From NCBI GenBank assembly GCA_022606425.2, contig JAHDVF020000515.1:1-64000 (forward strand): 64,000 bases of DNA. The letters run 5' to 3'. The notes under the pieces were generated by a model. It saw only the letters and a program-made list of their open reading frames with translations. It was not told the DNA's origin and made no database searches. Positions 29,810 through 39,815 of the stretch are shown piece by piece; position 1 is the first letter of the stretch, and every line of letters starts with the position of its first letter. The translations under genes and the position numbers were made by a program. The stretch is from Lepidostoma basale (taxonomy: Eukaryota > Arthropoda > Insecta > Trichoptera > Lepidostomatidae).

Positions 29810-29965
29810 CATGTCACTATCCACTGTTGAACGTAAGCCTCTCCACCCCCACGTCATCCCTCTCGGTCTCTTGTCAGTGTTCTCCAGGCCCTTTCCTCAG
29901 TCTGCACAATATGATCGCTCCACCTGGTGGGCTCTCTCCCGACACTTCTCTGACCTTGGCCTCCA
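29810..29965 (-). mobile_element. O family 3' fragment
   Basis: Minus strand ...HPVER..SEKCRERAHQVERS.. matches 28160-28330 (REC, DIVQTEERAWRTLTRDRE, GMTWGWRGLRSTVDSDM). Confidence 0.72.
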
Positions 29966-30318
29966 TTCAGTAACCTTTTGGCTTTTTCCATGGTTCCCTC
30001 AGTTGTAAGGCAAATGTCTGGATGCTTATTAGCTAGTCCATGGAATCACACAGATAGGAACACCACATCTCATTTATTTTTCACCTCACCCTTCTCACCT
30101 TTCTCACTTTCGATTTCTTTCAGCCATCTCTGGCCATCCCCCCTGATAATAAAGTTAAATTACTCTGTAGAATCACAATCAAACATGTCCACACCGCCCT
30201 GAAAATTAAAACGCAGGGCATCAATAATAAAGACAACACAAGTTAAAAAAAACCTTCTAGCTTTATCTTCCATCAAGGATAGGAAGGAAGAAAGGGTAAG
30301 ATTCATACAGGATAAAAC
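29966..30318. other. unassigned segment
   Basis: Pyrimidine-rich (TTCTCACCTTTCTCACTTTC) then AT-rich. No gene recognised. Confidence 0.3.
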
Positions 30319-30842
30319 TAAACTAACTAACTAACTAACCATCACGCCGTCTCCCCGAAGGGGTAGGCAGAAAAAATGGACTGCCACACTTTTCTTTCCT
30401 GACATATTTCTCTCGATTCCTCAACATTCATACATCGTGTCATGCACGCGCGTCGATTTCTCTGACTCCTCACATGGCCGACATTCAATATTTGATTTAT
30501 TTGATCGTGCCACGTTTTCCTCGGTCTTCCTCTATTTCTGGTTCCATTTACATCATTACCATATAATTTTTTTACCATTCTTTCTTCATTCATTCTTTCC
30601 ATATGTCCAAACCATCTTAATGATCCTTTCATTATTTTGTTCATGACACCATCATTCGCACCGCATTCACTTCTTATATTTTCATTCGACACTCTATCAT
30701 ACACAGAGTATCCACACATTCGTCTAAGAGATCTCATTTCTACTGCATTTATTCTACTTTCATCCTTCTTTTGCCAGTTCCATGCTTCGCTTCCATACAT
30801 AAGGGTCGGTAGAAGAACGCCATTGTGCACTGCCATTCTAGC
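30319..30842 (-). mobile_element. A1 RTE-like 3' copy, 164-codon intact frame
   Basis: Minus frame 30836-30342: MAVHNGVLLPTLMYGSEAWN, MRSLRRMCGYSVYDRVSNEN, WFGHMERMNEERMVKKLYGN, GRPRKTWHDQINQILNVGHV, ACMTRCMNVEESREICQERK, SAYPFGETA. Stop 3 bases before the TTAG tail (CTAA at 30320-30338). The CGCGCG tract is intact, unlike 19061 and 20915. Looks young. Confidence 0.93.
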
Positions 30843-31500
30843 TATTTAATTAATTAAAACTAATTATTATTTAATTAATTCTGCGGTCCTCAAAACTTCT
30901 AAACTGTTGTCGTAGGGCTATCTACAATATATATTTATTTTAATATTGACGGAATAAATTCCATTACATTTTTTGTTGATACAGAAGTTATTGTACGATA
31001 CAGAATATGGTTAGTTAGAACTCAGTTCTACATTCGAAGTGTGTGAATACATAATGTTTCACACGTTCATCTCAGTGATCTCATCTCTATCAATTTTGTG
31101 AGGTATTCAATTTGTTCACGATTCACCCTTCGTGAATTTTGATCCCATTGTAGCTAAACCAAAACACGCTTTTCGGTGCTAACCCTCGAATAATCGGTGT
31201 CTTAATCTCTTTCGTCACCCCTGATATCGTAATTCACAATAGAGTACATATTTAGACTAATGATTGAATGGTTTTGAATTTGGAACGCGTGGTGGTCACG
31301 TGGCGTCTCCTAACGAATGGAAAGAGATTATTCTTTGCCGATACATACAGGACTATTGCGCAACGAGGCGTTAACGATTAACTTCGTTGATGCTTATACA
31401 ATTTCGACATCGGATAGTCCAAATAGTGGAATTAAATATTAAACTTATAGTAAAAAATAGAAATAAAATAAGCCTAACACCAAAGATATAAGTTGATACA
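30843..31500. other. unassigned segment
   Basis: No open frame. A scrap at 31063-31095 (CGTTCATCTCAGTGATCTC) resembles minus-strand A. The rest is unique AT-rich DNA. Confidence 0.35.
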
Positions 31501-31618
31501 AAAAACAACAACAACAAATCATAACGCCGTTTTCCCGCAGGGGTAGGCAGAGAGAATGGACCGCCACACTACTCTATCCTAACATACCTCTCTAGCTTCC
31601 TCCACATTCGCACATATA
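31501..31618 (-). mobile_element. A3 3'-terminal fragment
   Basis: (ACA)n = TTG/TTTG tail at 31502-31519, GCAGGGG hairpin half, CGGTCCATTCTCTCTGCC on the minus strand. Confidence 0.82.
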
Positions 31619-31649
31619 AATTGATGATATTAAAATTTATTTTACAAAA

Positions 31650-31998
31650 CAAACAATCAAACTATCATGCCGTTTCCCCGCAGGGGTAGGCAGAGAGAAT
31701 GAACCGCCACACTACCCTATCCTGGCAAACCTCTCTAGATTCCTCCACATTCATACAACGATACACGCACGTTGATTCCTCGGACTTCTAACATGACCAA
31801 CCTTTAAAATTTGATTAATTTGGCCATGTTTTCCTCGGTCTGCCCCGACTCCGTACTCCATTTACATCATTAACGTATACTTTCTTAACCATTCTTTCTC
31901 CATCCATGCGTTCCATATGTTCGAACCATCGCATTCTTCTCTCTTCATTCCTTTCTTATATCAGCATTTGAGATTCTGTCGTATATCGTTCTACCAAT
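31650..31998 (-). mobile_element. A3 RTE-like 3' copy
   Basis: ACAAACAATCAAAC tail, A3 C-terminus on the minus strand (SAYPCGET, NDVNGVRSRG-like, MERMDGERMVKKVY), with a deletion in the WFEHMERM region and truncation near the IYDRISNADI motif. Confidence 0.82.
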
Positions 31999-32125
31999 CT
32001 TCACAATCTTTACAATCTTCGAAATGAGCAGAAAATAGCTCATTATTATGAAGATGAAATCTGGTCGTGTCCAGGCTTGAACCCAAGTCCCCTGGATCAG
32101 GAGCCAAGCGTTCTATCCTCTTGAC
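31999..32125 (-). mobile_element. SINE S, tRNA-derived, partial
   Basis: Minus strand carries B box GGGTTCAAGCCTGG and ACACGACCAGATT, then GAGCTATTTTCTGCTC. The A-box end is cut at 32125 by a hAT end. Full copy at 34939-35128. Confidence 0.78.
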
Positions 32126-32258
32126 CAGGGGTCTTCAAACTACGGCCCGCGGGCCAAATCCGGCCCGCTAGTGTCATCAATCCGGCCAGCGACAGCTATT
32201 TACCAGTGTCATCGATCAGGCCCTTGATAGCTAATGGCTTATTGTTGTTGTGATAAGT
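32126..32258 (+). mobile_element. hAT-type terminal fragment
   Basis: CAGGGGTCTTCAAACTACGG followed by GGCCCGCGGGCC (32144-32155) and AATCCGGCCCGC is a widespread hAT terminal sequence. No matching right end in view, so only one end is present. Confidence 0.65.
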
Positions 32259-32259
32259 T

Positions 32260-32400
32260 GGATAAAAAACACAGAATCGGTTTTATTTACTTCGGTCGAC
32301 ATAATCGTCCATCCGAGCAAGTTATTCGGAAGACCATGGATCGTTTTCGCACCACGTACACTCTAGTGAATAATACACATCCACAAAGACGAAAATCGTC
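32260..32400 (+). pseudogene. mariner/Tc1-like transposase N-terminal fragment
   Basis: IYFGRHNRPSEQVIRKTMDR and FRTTYTLVNNTHPQRRKSST follow the N-terminal HTH pattern (RPSE..IRK...RF..T.TL.N) of IS630/mariner-type transposases. The frame stays open to 32503 but the remainder is not recognised. Catalytic part missing. Confidence 0.55.
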
Positions 32401-32587
32401 GACAATTGGACTTCACGATTGCGCTTCATTCGAGCTAGCCGTGGCGCTGATATGCCCGAAATCACATTTAAACAATAATGGCATAAAATTATCTATTAAA
32501 TAAAGCCAATATCATAGACATTAACATTTTTTAACGTGTTTTTTTTTAAATTTTGAATATGTATTGTATACCTCTAAAAAAACACCC

Positions 32588-32905
32588 TTTATTAACGATG
32601 TAAATGGAACTAGAAATAGATGAAGACCGAGAAAAAACATGACACGATCAAATATTGAATGTCGGCCACGGAAAAATCGGAAAAATCGACGTGCGTGGAA
32701 GACACGATGTATGAATGTAGAGAAAGCGAGAGAAGTATGTCAGGACAGAACAGTGTGGCGGTTCATTATTCTGCCTACCCCTTCGGAGAGACTTGCATTT
32801 GACACTCTATCGTATACAGATTTGCCACACATTCGTCTTAGAGATCTCATTTCTACTGCATTAATTCTACTTTCATACTTCTTTTGCCAGTTCCATGTTT
32901 CAGTT
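32588..32905. mobile_element. two A1 fragments, inverted
   Basis: 32588-32792 is a plus A1 C-terminus to CCCCTTCGGAGAGACT without a tail; 32793-32905 is minus A1 (MRSLRRMCGKSVYDRVSNA region). They meet at the hairpin end of the first. Confidence 0.75.
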
Positions 32906-33284
32906 AGGCGAGTGGAATTAAAATACGATAATTATAAAAGAAAAAGACTGTTTCGGTTCACAATAAAGACATTGGACGCGACCATTTCCCTGTTTCAATG
33001 TCTGCCATATGTTTTTAAAACAATTATATCCAATGACTTCCTTTAAGTACAGACCCAGCGGATATGGCGGCAATTTTCTTAGGAAATATAATCGCCAAGA
33101 TACCCAATTAAAGTATACAGGATGGGACGTCACAAACGGTGTATGATTGTTCGAGAAGTTCAGTTTTATTTGACAGTTGTTTGAGTTGTACGTGCCTCGA
33201 AATGCGGTACCGTTTCTTTAATTTATTATAGTGCGTCTTTGTTTTCAATTCAATAAAATAAATACCTTTTATAGTATAATATAT

Positions 33285-33345
33285 TTTTGCGACGGTAATT
33301 ATAATTTGAAACTCCGACAAAAAATGGTTAAGTGGTTAAGTGGTT
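33285..33345 (+). mobile_element. E fragment
   Basis: CDGNYNLKLRQKMVKW equals CNDNLNLKLRQRMIKC of the E copy at 57079. Confidence 0.65.
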
Positions 33346-33367
33346 TGGTCAGTGTTTTATACGTACA

Positions 33368-33915
33368 AGAAAAGATAGACTATCCAAAAAAGCTAGAATG
33401 GCAGTGCGCAATGGTGTTCTTCTACCGACACTTATGTATGGAAGCGAAGCACGGAACTGGCAAAAGAAGGATGAAAGTAGAATAAATGCAGTAGAAATGA
33501 GATCTCTTAGAGGATAGTGTGGATACTATGTGTACGATAGAGTGTCGAATGAAAATATAAGAAGTAAATGCGGTGCTAATGATGGTGTTATGAACAAAAT
33601 AATGAAAGGATCATTAAGATGGTTTGAACATATGGAAAGAACGAATGAATAAAGAATGGTAAAAAAAAAAAAAAATTAACGATGTAAATGGAACCAGAAA
33701 TATAGGAAGACCGAGGAAAACGTGACACGATCAAATAAATCAAATATTGAATGTCGGCCATGTGAGGAGTCAGAGAAATCGACGCGCGTGCATGACACGA
33801 TGTATGAAATTTGAGGAAGCGAGAGAAATATGTCAGGAAAGAAAAGTGTAGCATTTCATTATTTCTGTCTAACCCTTCGGGGAGACGGCGCGATGGTAAG
33901 TTAGTTAGTTAGTTA
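33368..33915 (+). mobile_element. A1 RTE-like 3' copy
   Basis: SKKARMAVRNGVLLPTLMYG, then a stop at the SLRG position, YDRVSNENIRSKCGANDGVM, FEHMERTNE and stops. End GGGGAGACGGCGCGATGG, tail 33896-33915. Poly-A expansion near 33660. Confidence 0.87.
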
Positions 33916-34084
33916 CATAGTATTTTTTTGTTTTGTTTAATAAAGTGATGTGTTTACAAAGCTTAAAAAAATATTCAATTATGAATCCACAACACAAAGT
34001 GATAGTGAATATAGAAGAAATATACAATATAATATGTAACCAAAAACAGTGACTGCGTCGTAACCTGGTTACAATGAAGATACG

Positions 34085-34320
34085 AGTTACAATGAAGAAT
34101 CTGGATAACCCTGAACCCAATTCGTATGGTAGATCCAAGGACAACATAAAAGGAATAGGGTATCCTTCAGGGTGGTACGACGCTCTCCATCTGTGACATG
34201 GAGCAATCCATGCAGCAATTGGAGTACCCTTGCTGGCCTGTGACATGCACGGAGAAGGATATGGTTTGACCATCCAGCAGTGCGACTTCTGAAATGAAGA
34301 TATTTGATCCTTTTGCCTTT
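34085..34320 (-). repeat. R repeat, copy 1
   Basis: Minus frame KGTPIAAWIAPCHRWRASYH and LSLDLPYELGSGLSRF aligns with KGTPSCAAGIAPCHRCIVSH and VVDSGSPDF at 46750-46965. Unknown family; coding status unclear. Confidence 0.55.
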
Positions 34321-34604
34321 GAGATGACAAAGATGCCAATTAACTAGAACGCAGATTTTTTTAAGGGGTAAGCACGAGACAAAATTTTTACTACATATTT
34401 ATTTAGGGACATCCACTATCATACAGCGTATCATGCACGTTTGTCGAATTTACGACTGATTAGACCTTGCCACATTTTCATATTACATTCATAACAATTA
34501 CGTATACTAAACTTTATTATTTTTTTATAATTATATCCGTGTGATCCTTTCATAATATTTTTTTCCGCTCTACATTCCTTCCTCATATCAGCATTTAAAA
34601 TTAT

Positions 34605-34868
34605 TATTGAACGCTAAGGCATTAACACTGTGGAATTCCGTAGTAATATACTTACGAAATTGAAAATATTTTGTTTAATCCACTAATTATTAAAAAAAAA
34701 AAAAAAAAACGCGACATGTTTTGGAGGATACCTCCATCTTCAGGTGTAAAAATATAATAAAAATTAAACAACGAAAGACTAATATAAAAACACATTTAAA
34801 ATTCGATACATAATTTTTTTTATAATTAGTGGATTAAACAAAGTTATTTTCAATTTCCTAAGTATATT
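34605..34868. repeat. foldback with roughly 55-bp inverted arms
   Basis: Arms near 34653-34705 and 34812-34868 (TTTAATCCACTAATTAT; complement ATAATTAGTGGATTAAAC) are inverted with few mismatches. The loop, read on the minus strand, has CTGAAGA, GGAGG-TAT-CCTCC and AAAACATGTC, a decayed relative of the Penelope hammerhead-like motif. Fragments recur at 46365-46445. Confidence 0.7.
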
Positions 34869-34938
34869 TGAAATTCTGTCGTACATCGTTTTACCATATA
34901 CACGTATACGTTTAAGTGATGTCGTCTCTACCGCATAT

Positions 34939-35128
34939 TTTTTATTTTTTTTATTTTTAAAGACTAATACAAGGATTTAAATCAATGATATTAGAATTTA
35001 TTATTGCAATCTTCAATGTGAGCAGAAAATAGCTCATTATTATGAAGAAGGAATCTGGTCGTGTCCAGGCTTGAACCCAAGTCCCCTGGATCAGGAGCCA
35101 AGCGTTCCATCCACTAGACCACCACCCG
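34939..35128 (-). mobile_element. SINE S, tRNA-derived, complete
   Basis: Minus strand: GGTGGTCTAGTGGATGG (A box), GGGTTCAAGCCTGG (B box), ACACGACCAGATTCC, GAGCTATTTTCTGCTC (an inverted pair AGCAGAAAATAGCTC), and an A/T-rich 3' end. About 190 bp. Confidence 0.82.
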
Positions 35129-35282
35129 ATTCTGCTCTCTTAATTTTTCTGCCAGTTCCATACTTCACTTCCATACATCAGAGTTGGTACTAAAACTCCA
35201 TTGTGAACGGGCATTTTTGCTTTCGTATATTATAAACTTCATCTACGAGTATTTTAATTTTATACAAACGAACATACATATA

Positions 35283-35628
35283 AGCTGAATGCGGTACGAA
35301 TGAAAGTGTAATGAATAAAATAATGAAAGGAACATTAAGATGGTTTGGATACATGGAAATAAAGAATAATGAAAGAATGGTAAAAAAGTAATGTTAACGT
35401 TGTTAATGGAACTAGAATTAATGAAGAAAGAATGGTAAAAAAATTATATGTTCACGATGTAAATGGAAATAGAAATAGAGTAAGACCTGGTACGATGAAA
35501 TCAATCAAATGTTTAATTTCGGCCACGTGAGGAGTCTGAGAAATCGACGTGCGTGCATGACACGATGTATGATGTTGAGGAAGCGAGAGAAGTATGTAGA
35601 AAAGAAAAGCGTGGCAGTTCATTGTTTT
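35283..35628 (+). mobile_element. A1 RTE-like fragment with internal duplication
   Basis: NEERMVKKLYVHDVNG is present twice in decayed form (35380-35420 and 35422-35470), then FGHVRSLRNRRACMTRCMM. 3' end lost at 35628. Confidence 0.78.
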
Positions 35629-35726
35629 TAGTTTAAGATCATATACAATGTATTATGTTATATTTATATTCCATTTTAAAAGTTACGTTGAAGAATGGAT
35701 ATGGGAATACTGATAATTTAAATATT

Positions 35727-35800
35727 TTCCGGGTCGCAGCGTTATGGTTGGACGGCTTAACTCTTAATCATAGGGTCCTTGGTTCGATCCATACCACGAC
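35727..35800 (+). repeat. tRNA-like sequence
   Basis: GTCGCAGCGTTATGGTTGGA and CTTGGTTCGATCCATACC give plausible A- and B-box strings, but the cloverleaf is poor (A box weak). Probably a SINE head or old tRNA-derived piece rather than a gene. Confidence 0.4.
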
Positions 35801-36075
35801 CTGGGTCCTTCTTCGTAACACTAGCTATAATAATAAATTTTAATGATTAAATTAATACGTTATCACGAACCTTACTTTTAAAAGGTAGGTCCAAATATAT
35901 GATGGTTAACAATGAAATCCATTTAAGATTTTTTTGCTTCAATACACGTGCATTAATGTTATGAAAATCTACTACAGCTGTCATTAAAATCGACTTGAGC
36001 GCCATCTCTCGGTGAATCACGTCACACACAATTAAACACTGACTCAAACAAAATAAGTTCAACCGAATATTATTA

Positions 36076-36428
36076 TTTCAAATCAAATCAAATCGAATCA
36101 GTTTATTTTCTCAAAAGATATTACAAACAATTTTTATAGTTTAAGACATCTATTGTTGTACATAATAATTCCGTCATCTTGGAGGCTATCCATCTTTATG
36201 TTCCAGATGGTTATCTTCGACAGCGTCAGCACAGACTGTTTTATCTCCCAGCATGCAGAACCAACCTGCCTCTAGTGATGCCGGTGGGGAGAGCAATCAA
36301 ACTGCTGAACATGATCGCTTCGGATATCGGCGTCTTTCATATTCTCGAAAGTACGTTCAGAAGACAAATACTCTTCACTTTGGAGATTATTATGTATTCC
36401 TAATGTCGAACCATCTCTCATGAGTTCT
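36076..36428 (+). mobile_element. G1 copy with an inverted 3' UTR on its left
   Basis: 36076-36160 is a minus-strand G1 tail and 3' UTR (AATCA repeat). 36178-36403 is plus coding: VPDGYLRQRQHRLFYLPACR, PVGRAIKLLNMIASDIGVF and RQILFTLEI. The 3' UTR is split at 36428 by A1 and resumes at 36878-36965 with a GATTTGATT-like end. Confidence 0.85.
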
Positions 36429-36865
36429 AACTAACTAAACTAACTAACCATCACGCCGTCTCCCCGAAGGGGTAGGCAGAAAGAATGGACTGCCACACTT
36501 TTCTTTCCTGACATATTTCTCTCGCTTCCTCAACATTCATACATCGTGTCATGCACGCGCGTCGATTTCTCTGACTCCTCACATGGCCGACATTCAATAT
36601 TTGATTTATTTGATCGTGCCACGTTTTCCTCGGTCTTCCTCTATTTCTGGTTCCATTTACATCATTAACATATAATTTTTTTACCATTCTTTCTTCATTC
36701 ATTCTTTCAATATGTCCAAACCATCTTAATGATCCTTTCATTATTTTGTTCAAGACACCATCATTCGCACCGCATTCACTTCTTATATTTTCATTTGGCA
36801 CTCTATCATTCACAGAATATCCACACATTCTTCTAAGAGATCTCATTTCAACTGCATATATTCTA
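36429..36865 (-). mobile_element. A1 insertion in G1, exact 12-bp TSD
   Basis: CTCATGAGTTCT flanks both sides (36417-36428 and 36866-36877). Minus frame is open over 139 codons to the 5' breakpoint (YAVEMRSLRRMCGYSVNDRV, GGETA-type end SAYPFGETA). Tail 36429-36447. Intact frame and perfect duplication mark a recent insertion. Confidence 0.95.
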
Positions 36866-36877
36866 CTCATGAGTTCT

Positions 36878-36965
36878 TGGTATTATATATTTTTACCTGT
36901 TCTCAATAGATGCCTTAAACTAAAATTGTTGTTTGTAATATATTTTAAGAAAATAATTTGATTGG
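36878..36965 (+). mobile_element. G1 3' UTR and tail
   Basis: TTGGTATTATATATTTTTAC, TCTCAATAGATGCCTTAAAC, TTTGATTGG; continues the copy split by A1. Confidence 0.85.
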
Positions 36966-37302
36966 ATAATTTATTAATCTATTAATTTATCTATTGTATT
37001 AAAAATACCTTTACCGTATTTTTTTGCTGAATTCGTTTAAAGTACGCGGGTTTAAAGTCGTGAGTATAAGATTAACATGGAATCGTCCATAGAGCTGTTA
37101 AAACGGCACATAATGTACTCTACTTCTTGTACATAGGCGTAGATATATCAGGGATATATATTTATATATAGGCGGTAGGTATATAGCATGACGTGTATAT
37201 AGAAGCGTCGCGGTGCTACGGCGCCGCGACGACTGTCACAAATTCAGCGGTTGTTCATCTGTGGGACAGCTTTTAAACAGCAAAAGTTTTGATGAAGTGA
37301 GT
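36966..37302. other. unassigned segment
   Basis: AT-rich with a GC-rich stem CGTCGCGG/CCGCGACG (37206-37213, 37224-37231). No gene seen. Confidence 0.35.
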
Positions 37303-37415
37303 AGGGATCTAAACATGCGTAAGGCCAATAATAACATATGGCGTGGAAGCAAGGGCAGACACAGTAAGGACCAAACAAGTTTGAAGACTTCCGAAATGAA
37401 GACACTGAGAGTTTA
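37303..37415 (+). mobile_element. D3 fragment
   Basis: TCVRPIITYGVEARADTVRT and KQV, then frameshifted TSEMKTLRV. D3 is the D-related family also at 52020-53275 and 59512-59880. Confidence 0.8.
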
Positions 37416-37629
37416 GTTATAAATCCACAAATGTTAGTTGTCTTCGGCCGGTTTCGGCAACTCCCTGCCATCTACTGATTACCATGTATTATCCCTAAAC
37501 TGGTCACCATTTAATATCACTAAATATGTATATTTAAAAAAAAATACAATTTTGAATTATTTTCATTATACAAATAATTAATTTGGGTATGAAAAATGTT
37601 AAATATGGGTCGGAACATTTTTGCACCTA

Positions 37630-37885
37630 ATATATGAAGGGAGATTGTTCCAAGCTAATGGGTCGGCTACTGCAAAGGTTCGATCCCCAAAATCTGTACT
37701 CGGCAACGCTTCAACTCAACTAATCTACTTATTGCATAGGAGTTCGTCAAGCGAATGTGAATTTCCTTGAATTTAAGCTGTCGGTTATACAGAGTCTAGA
37801 TATATAACTTGGTACCATTCCATGTAGCGCTTTGAAGACTGTCCAGCAGAGTTTATACTGGAATCCTATCTGGACTTTTAAGCCA
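37630..37885 (-). mobile_element. K family fragment, decayed
   Basis: Minus strand PDRIPV.LCWTVFKALHGM and VPSYISRL with breaks; DNA aligns with 14030-14250 (CCATTCCATGTAGCGCTTTG). Confidence 0.72.
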
Positions 37886-37892
37886 GTGAAGT

Positions 37893-38505
37893 TCTTTCTC
37901 TTAGCCAGAAGTAGGCTCGAGGGAGGTGCCGTGATATGGAGTCCTCATGAGGCTCAGTATTCTCTCATGTTTCAAAATAAATTCTTGAGAACCCTCTACA
38001 TGAGAGAGAACAGGGTATATCAACGGTTTTTCTCTTGGGTATGCTAGGGTATAAGTCCCTCGAATTGAGGAGGGAAAGATTTATGGCAACGCATTTTTTC
38101 AAGCTGATTCGGGGCTCTATTGAGAACCTCTATTTTGTGGAGTCAATAGGTAATATTTTTGTTCCTGATAGTTACCTGCCCCGACATCAATTGTTCTTTG
38201 CTCCGTGCCTTTGGTGATGCCAGTAGAAAGAGTAGTTCGGACGTTGAATCTAGTCGTCTCAGATTCGGACATTTTAAGTGTCAGTGAGGCAGTGTCATTA
38301 AAAAATATATTACAAATTCTGGAAAGAGTACTGCCTCACTGACGTTGACATATTTGGATTCCTTCTGATATGTATAATTTTTTGGTTTCATGTCGTTGTT
38401 TTATCTTTCTTACACCGTGTTGTGTTCAAATGAGTCGCATTAGTGTTTTTCATTTATTATGCCTCATTTTTGTATTATATAAATAAACAAATAAATAAAT
38501 TTCTC
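37893..38505 (+). mobile_element. G2 jockey/CR1-like copy (AAAT tail)
   Basis: SRLEGGAVIWSPHEAQYSLM, FLRTLYMRENRVYQRF, frameshift, LELRRERFMATHFFKLIRGS, VPDSYLPRHQLFFAP. The coding end carries a perfect 14-bp inverted repeat (38280-38293 and 38330-38343). Tail AAATAAATAAAT near 38492-38505. Confidence 0.85.
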
Positions 38506-38867
38506 TGTCATAGGTCTTCAGATCTTTACAGAGAAGAAGAAGACATTTAAAAAAAAAGAAATTGTTTAGAATATTGAGAATCATATAGCTTTTCCTCAGG
38601 GTAGTAATTTGCATGTAAAATGTGTCGTGAATCCTGTAGGGTGAACCGGTGGTGTGTGGGGTGGAAAGGAGGGGCAGATAGGGGTGGCAGAGGGTGGCTA
38701 GGGAGGCGGGGGTACAATAAGTACAGGCTTCACATAAACTAACTCGGCCGGTGGTAGTTCTTTGCTTTGATTGAAACACTGCAAGTGGCTACCTTGGGAA
38801 GGTATTATACATTTTAGATGGATGATAAATGAAGTTATAATCAGTTTGATTTAGAAAAACTAACTAA
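38506..38867. other. unassigned, with a G-quadruplex-type tract
   Basis: CTCTGT...ACAGAG pair and GAAGAAGAAG near 38530-38545 look like a retroelement end. 38658-38712 holds six G-runs spaced 4-9 bases. Confidence 0.5.
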
Positions 38868-39303
38868 CTCTTCTTTTTCTTAAAGACTTTTGGTCTGTTC
38901 CTGAAATCAGGCTGGCCTCTCTTGGGAGGTTGACTCCCAACTATCTCTCCATCTCTTCGGTCTTCCGGGGGGACGGCAGTCGGCAGGAATCTGATGCGCT
39001 ACAGCGTGTGGGATTCTGGTGGGATCCATCCTCTGCACGATTCCAAAATCTTCTGCATTGTCTGCCCCATCTCACGACATTCTCCAACTTGTAGATCTCG
39101 CGTATAGCCTTGTTCCTCGCCCTATCTCGAATAGTCCTTCCTGCTATCATCCTCAGCTTCCTCATCTCTGCCACCTGTACTTTAGCCTTCGTTATTGTGG
39201 TATCCGCCTCAATGGTATGTCAGTATAGGCCTTACGCAGGTTTTATATATTCCGACCTTACTGCCAGTTCTCATATACTTGTTTTTCCATATTATATCCT
39301 TGA
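38868..39303 (-). mobile_element. D family non-LTR 3' copy
   Basis: Minus strand: MAEMRKLRMIAGRTIRDRAR, VVRWGRQCRRFW, frameshift, DPTRIPHAVAHQIPAD, RPPGRPKRWRDSWES, then GAAGAA-like tail 38868-38883. Upstream reaches VYVRPILTYHWGG-like decayed region. Confidence 0.83.
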
Positions 39304-39402
39304 CTAACTATATTTCGTCGTTTGGTATTCTATCATATAACGTTTTCCTGCACATTATTCTCAGTGATCTCATTTCTACGGCATTTATCCTACTTTATCA
39401 TT
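39304..39402 (-). mobile_element. A2 fragment
   Basis: Minus: DKVG..NAVEMRSLRIMCRKTLYDRIPNDE, lodged between D and B copies. Confidence 0.72.
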
Positions 39403-39750
39403 CTTCCACCGGAGTTTTGTTTGCCCTGCACTTCTCTTTGCCGTCCACGGTCTCCAAGTCAGCAGTCTTCTTGTCCATTTTTCACCTGAGCTTCTGACTA
39501 CGTGACCTGCCCACTGCCATTTTAGAGTCGCCACCCGGTGGATGATGTCAGTGAATTTTGTTTTTTCTCTCACCGTATCGTTTCTGACTCTGTCTCTTAG
39601 GCTTATTCCTAACATGGCTCTTTAAGTCACTCGTAGTTTCTCGGCGCTTTGTTTGGACAATGTTACAGTTTCAAGACCATAAGTACCAACTGGCAGAACA
39701 CAGGCTTCATAGACCTATGCCTTCATAGAATACAGGCTTCATAGAAACAA
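39403..39750 (-). mobile_element. B family fragment
   Basis: Minus frame 39615-39385: MLGISLRDRVRNDTVREKTK, FTDIIHRVATLKWQWAGHVV, LLTWRPWTAKRSAGQTKLRW. Upstream CVLPVGTYGLETVTLSK near 39690. 3' end missing. Confidence 0.85.
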
Positions 39751-39815
39751 TATTTACCTAGTAAAATATACGAAAATGCGATTCAGTTTTTTTCGAATTC
39801 TACGATATAATACAT

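Larger units (their letters stand above)
34350..35222 (-). mobile_element. A3 RTE-like copy, old, carrying two insertions
   Basis: Pieces 34350-34604, 34869-34938 and 35129-35222 follow one another on A3 (GYDTR, ADMRKECRAE, MYDRIS, TSLKRIRVY, NAVHNGVLVPTLMYGSEVWN). Gap one holds the foldback (34605-34868) with ATTTAAAATT/ATTTGAAATT as a likely 10-bp duplication; gap two holds SINE S. Confidence 0.75.

Noticed and set aside
30857..30864. Target-site duplication for the A1 copy at 30319
   Set aside because: TAAAACTA-like strings occur on both sides but not adjacent to the right breakpoint, so I do not claim it.
33905..34339. 144-codon minus frame as a membrane protein
   Set aside because: The hydrophobic C-terminal half is AT-rich noise; only the first half is paralogous to 46750-46965, which marks it as a repeat.
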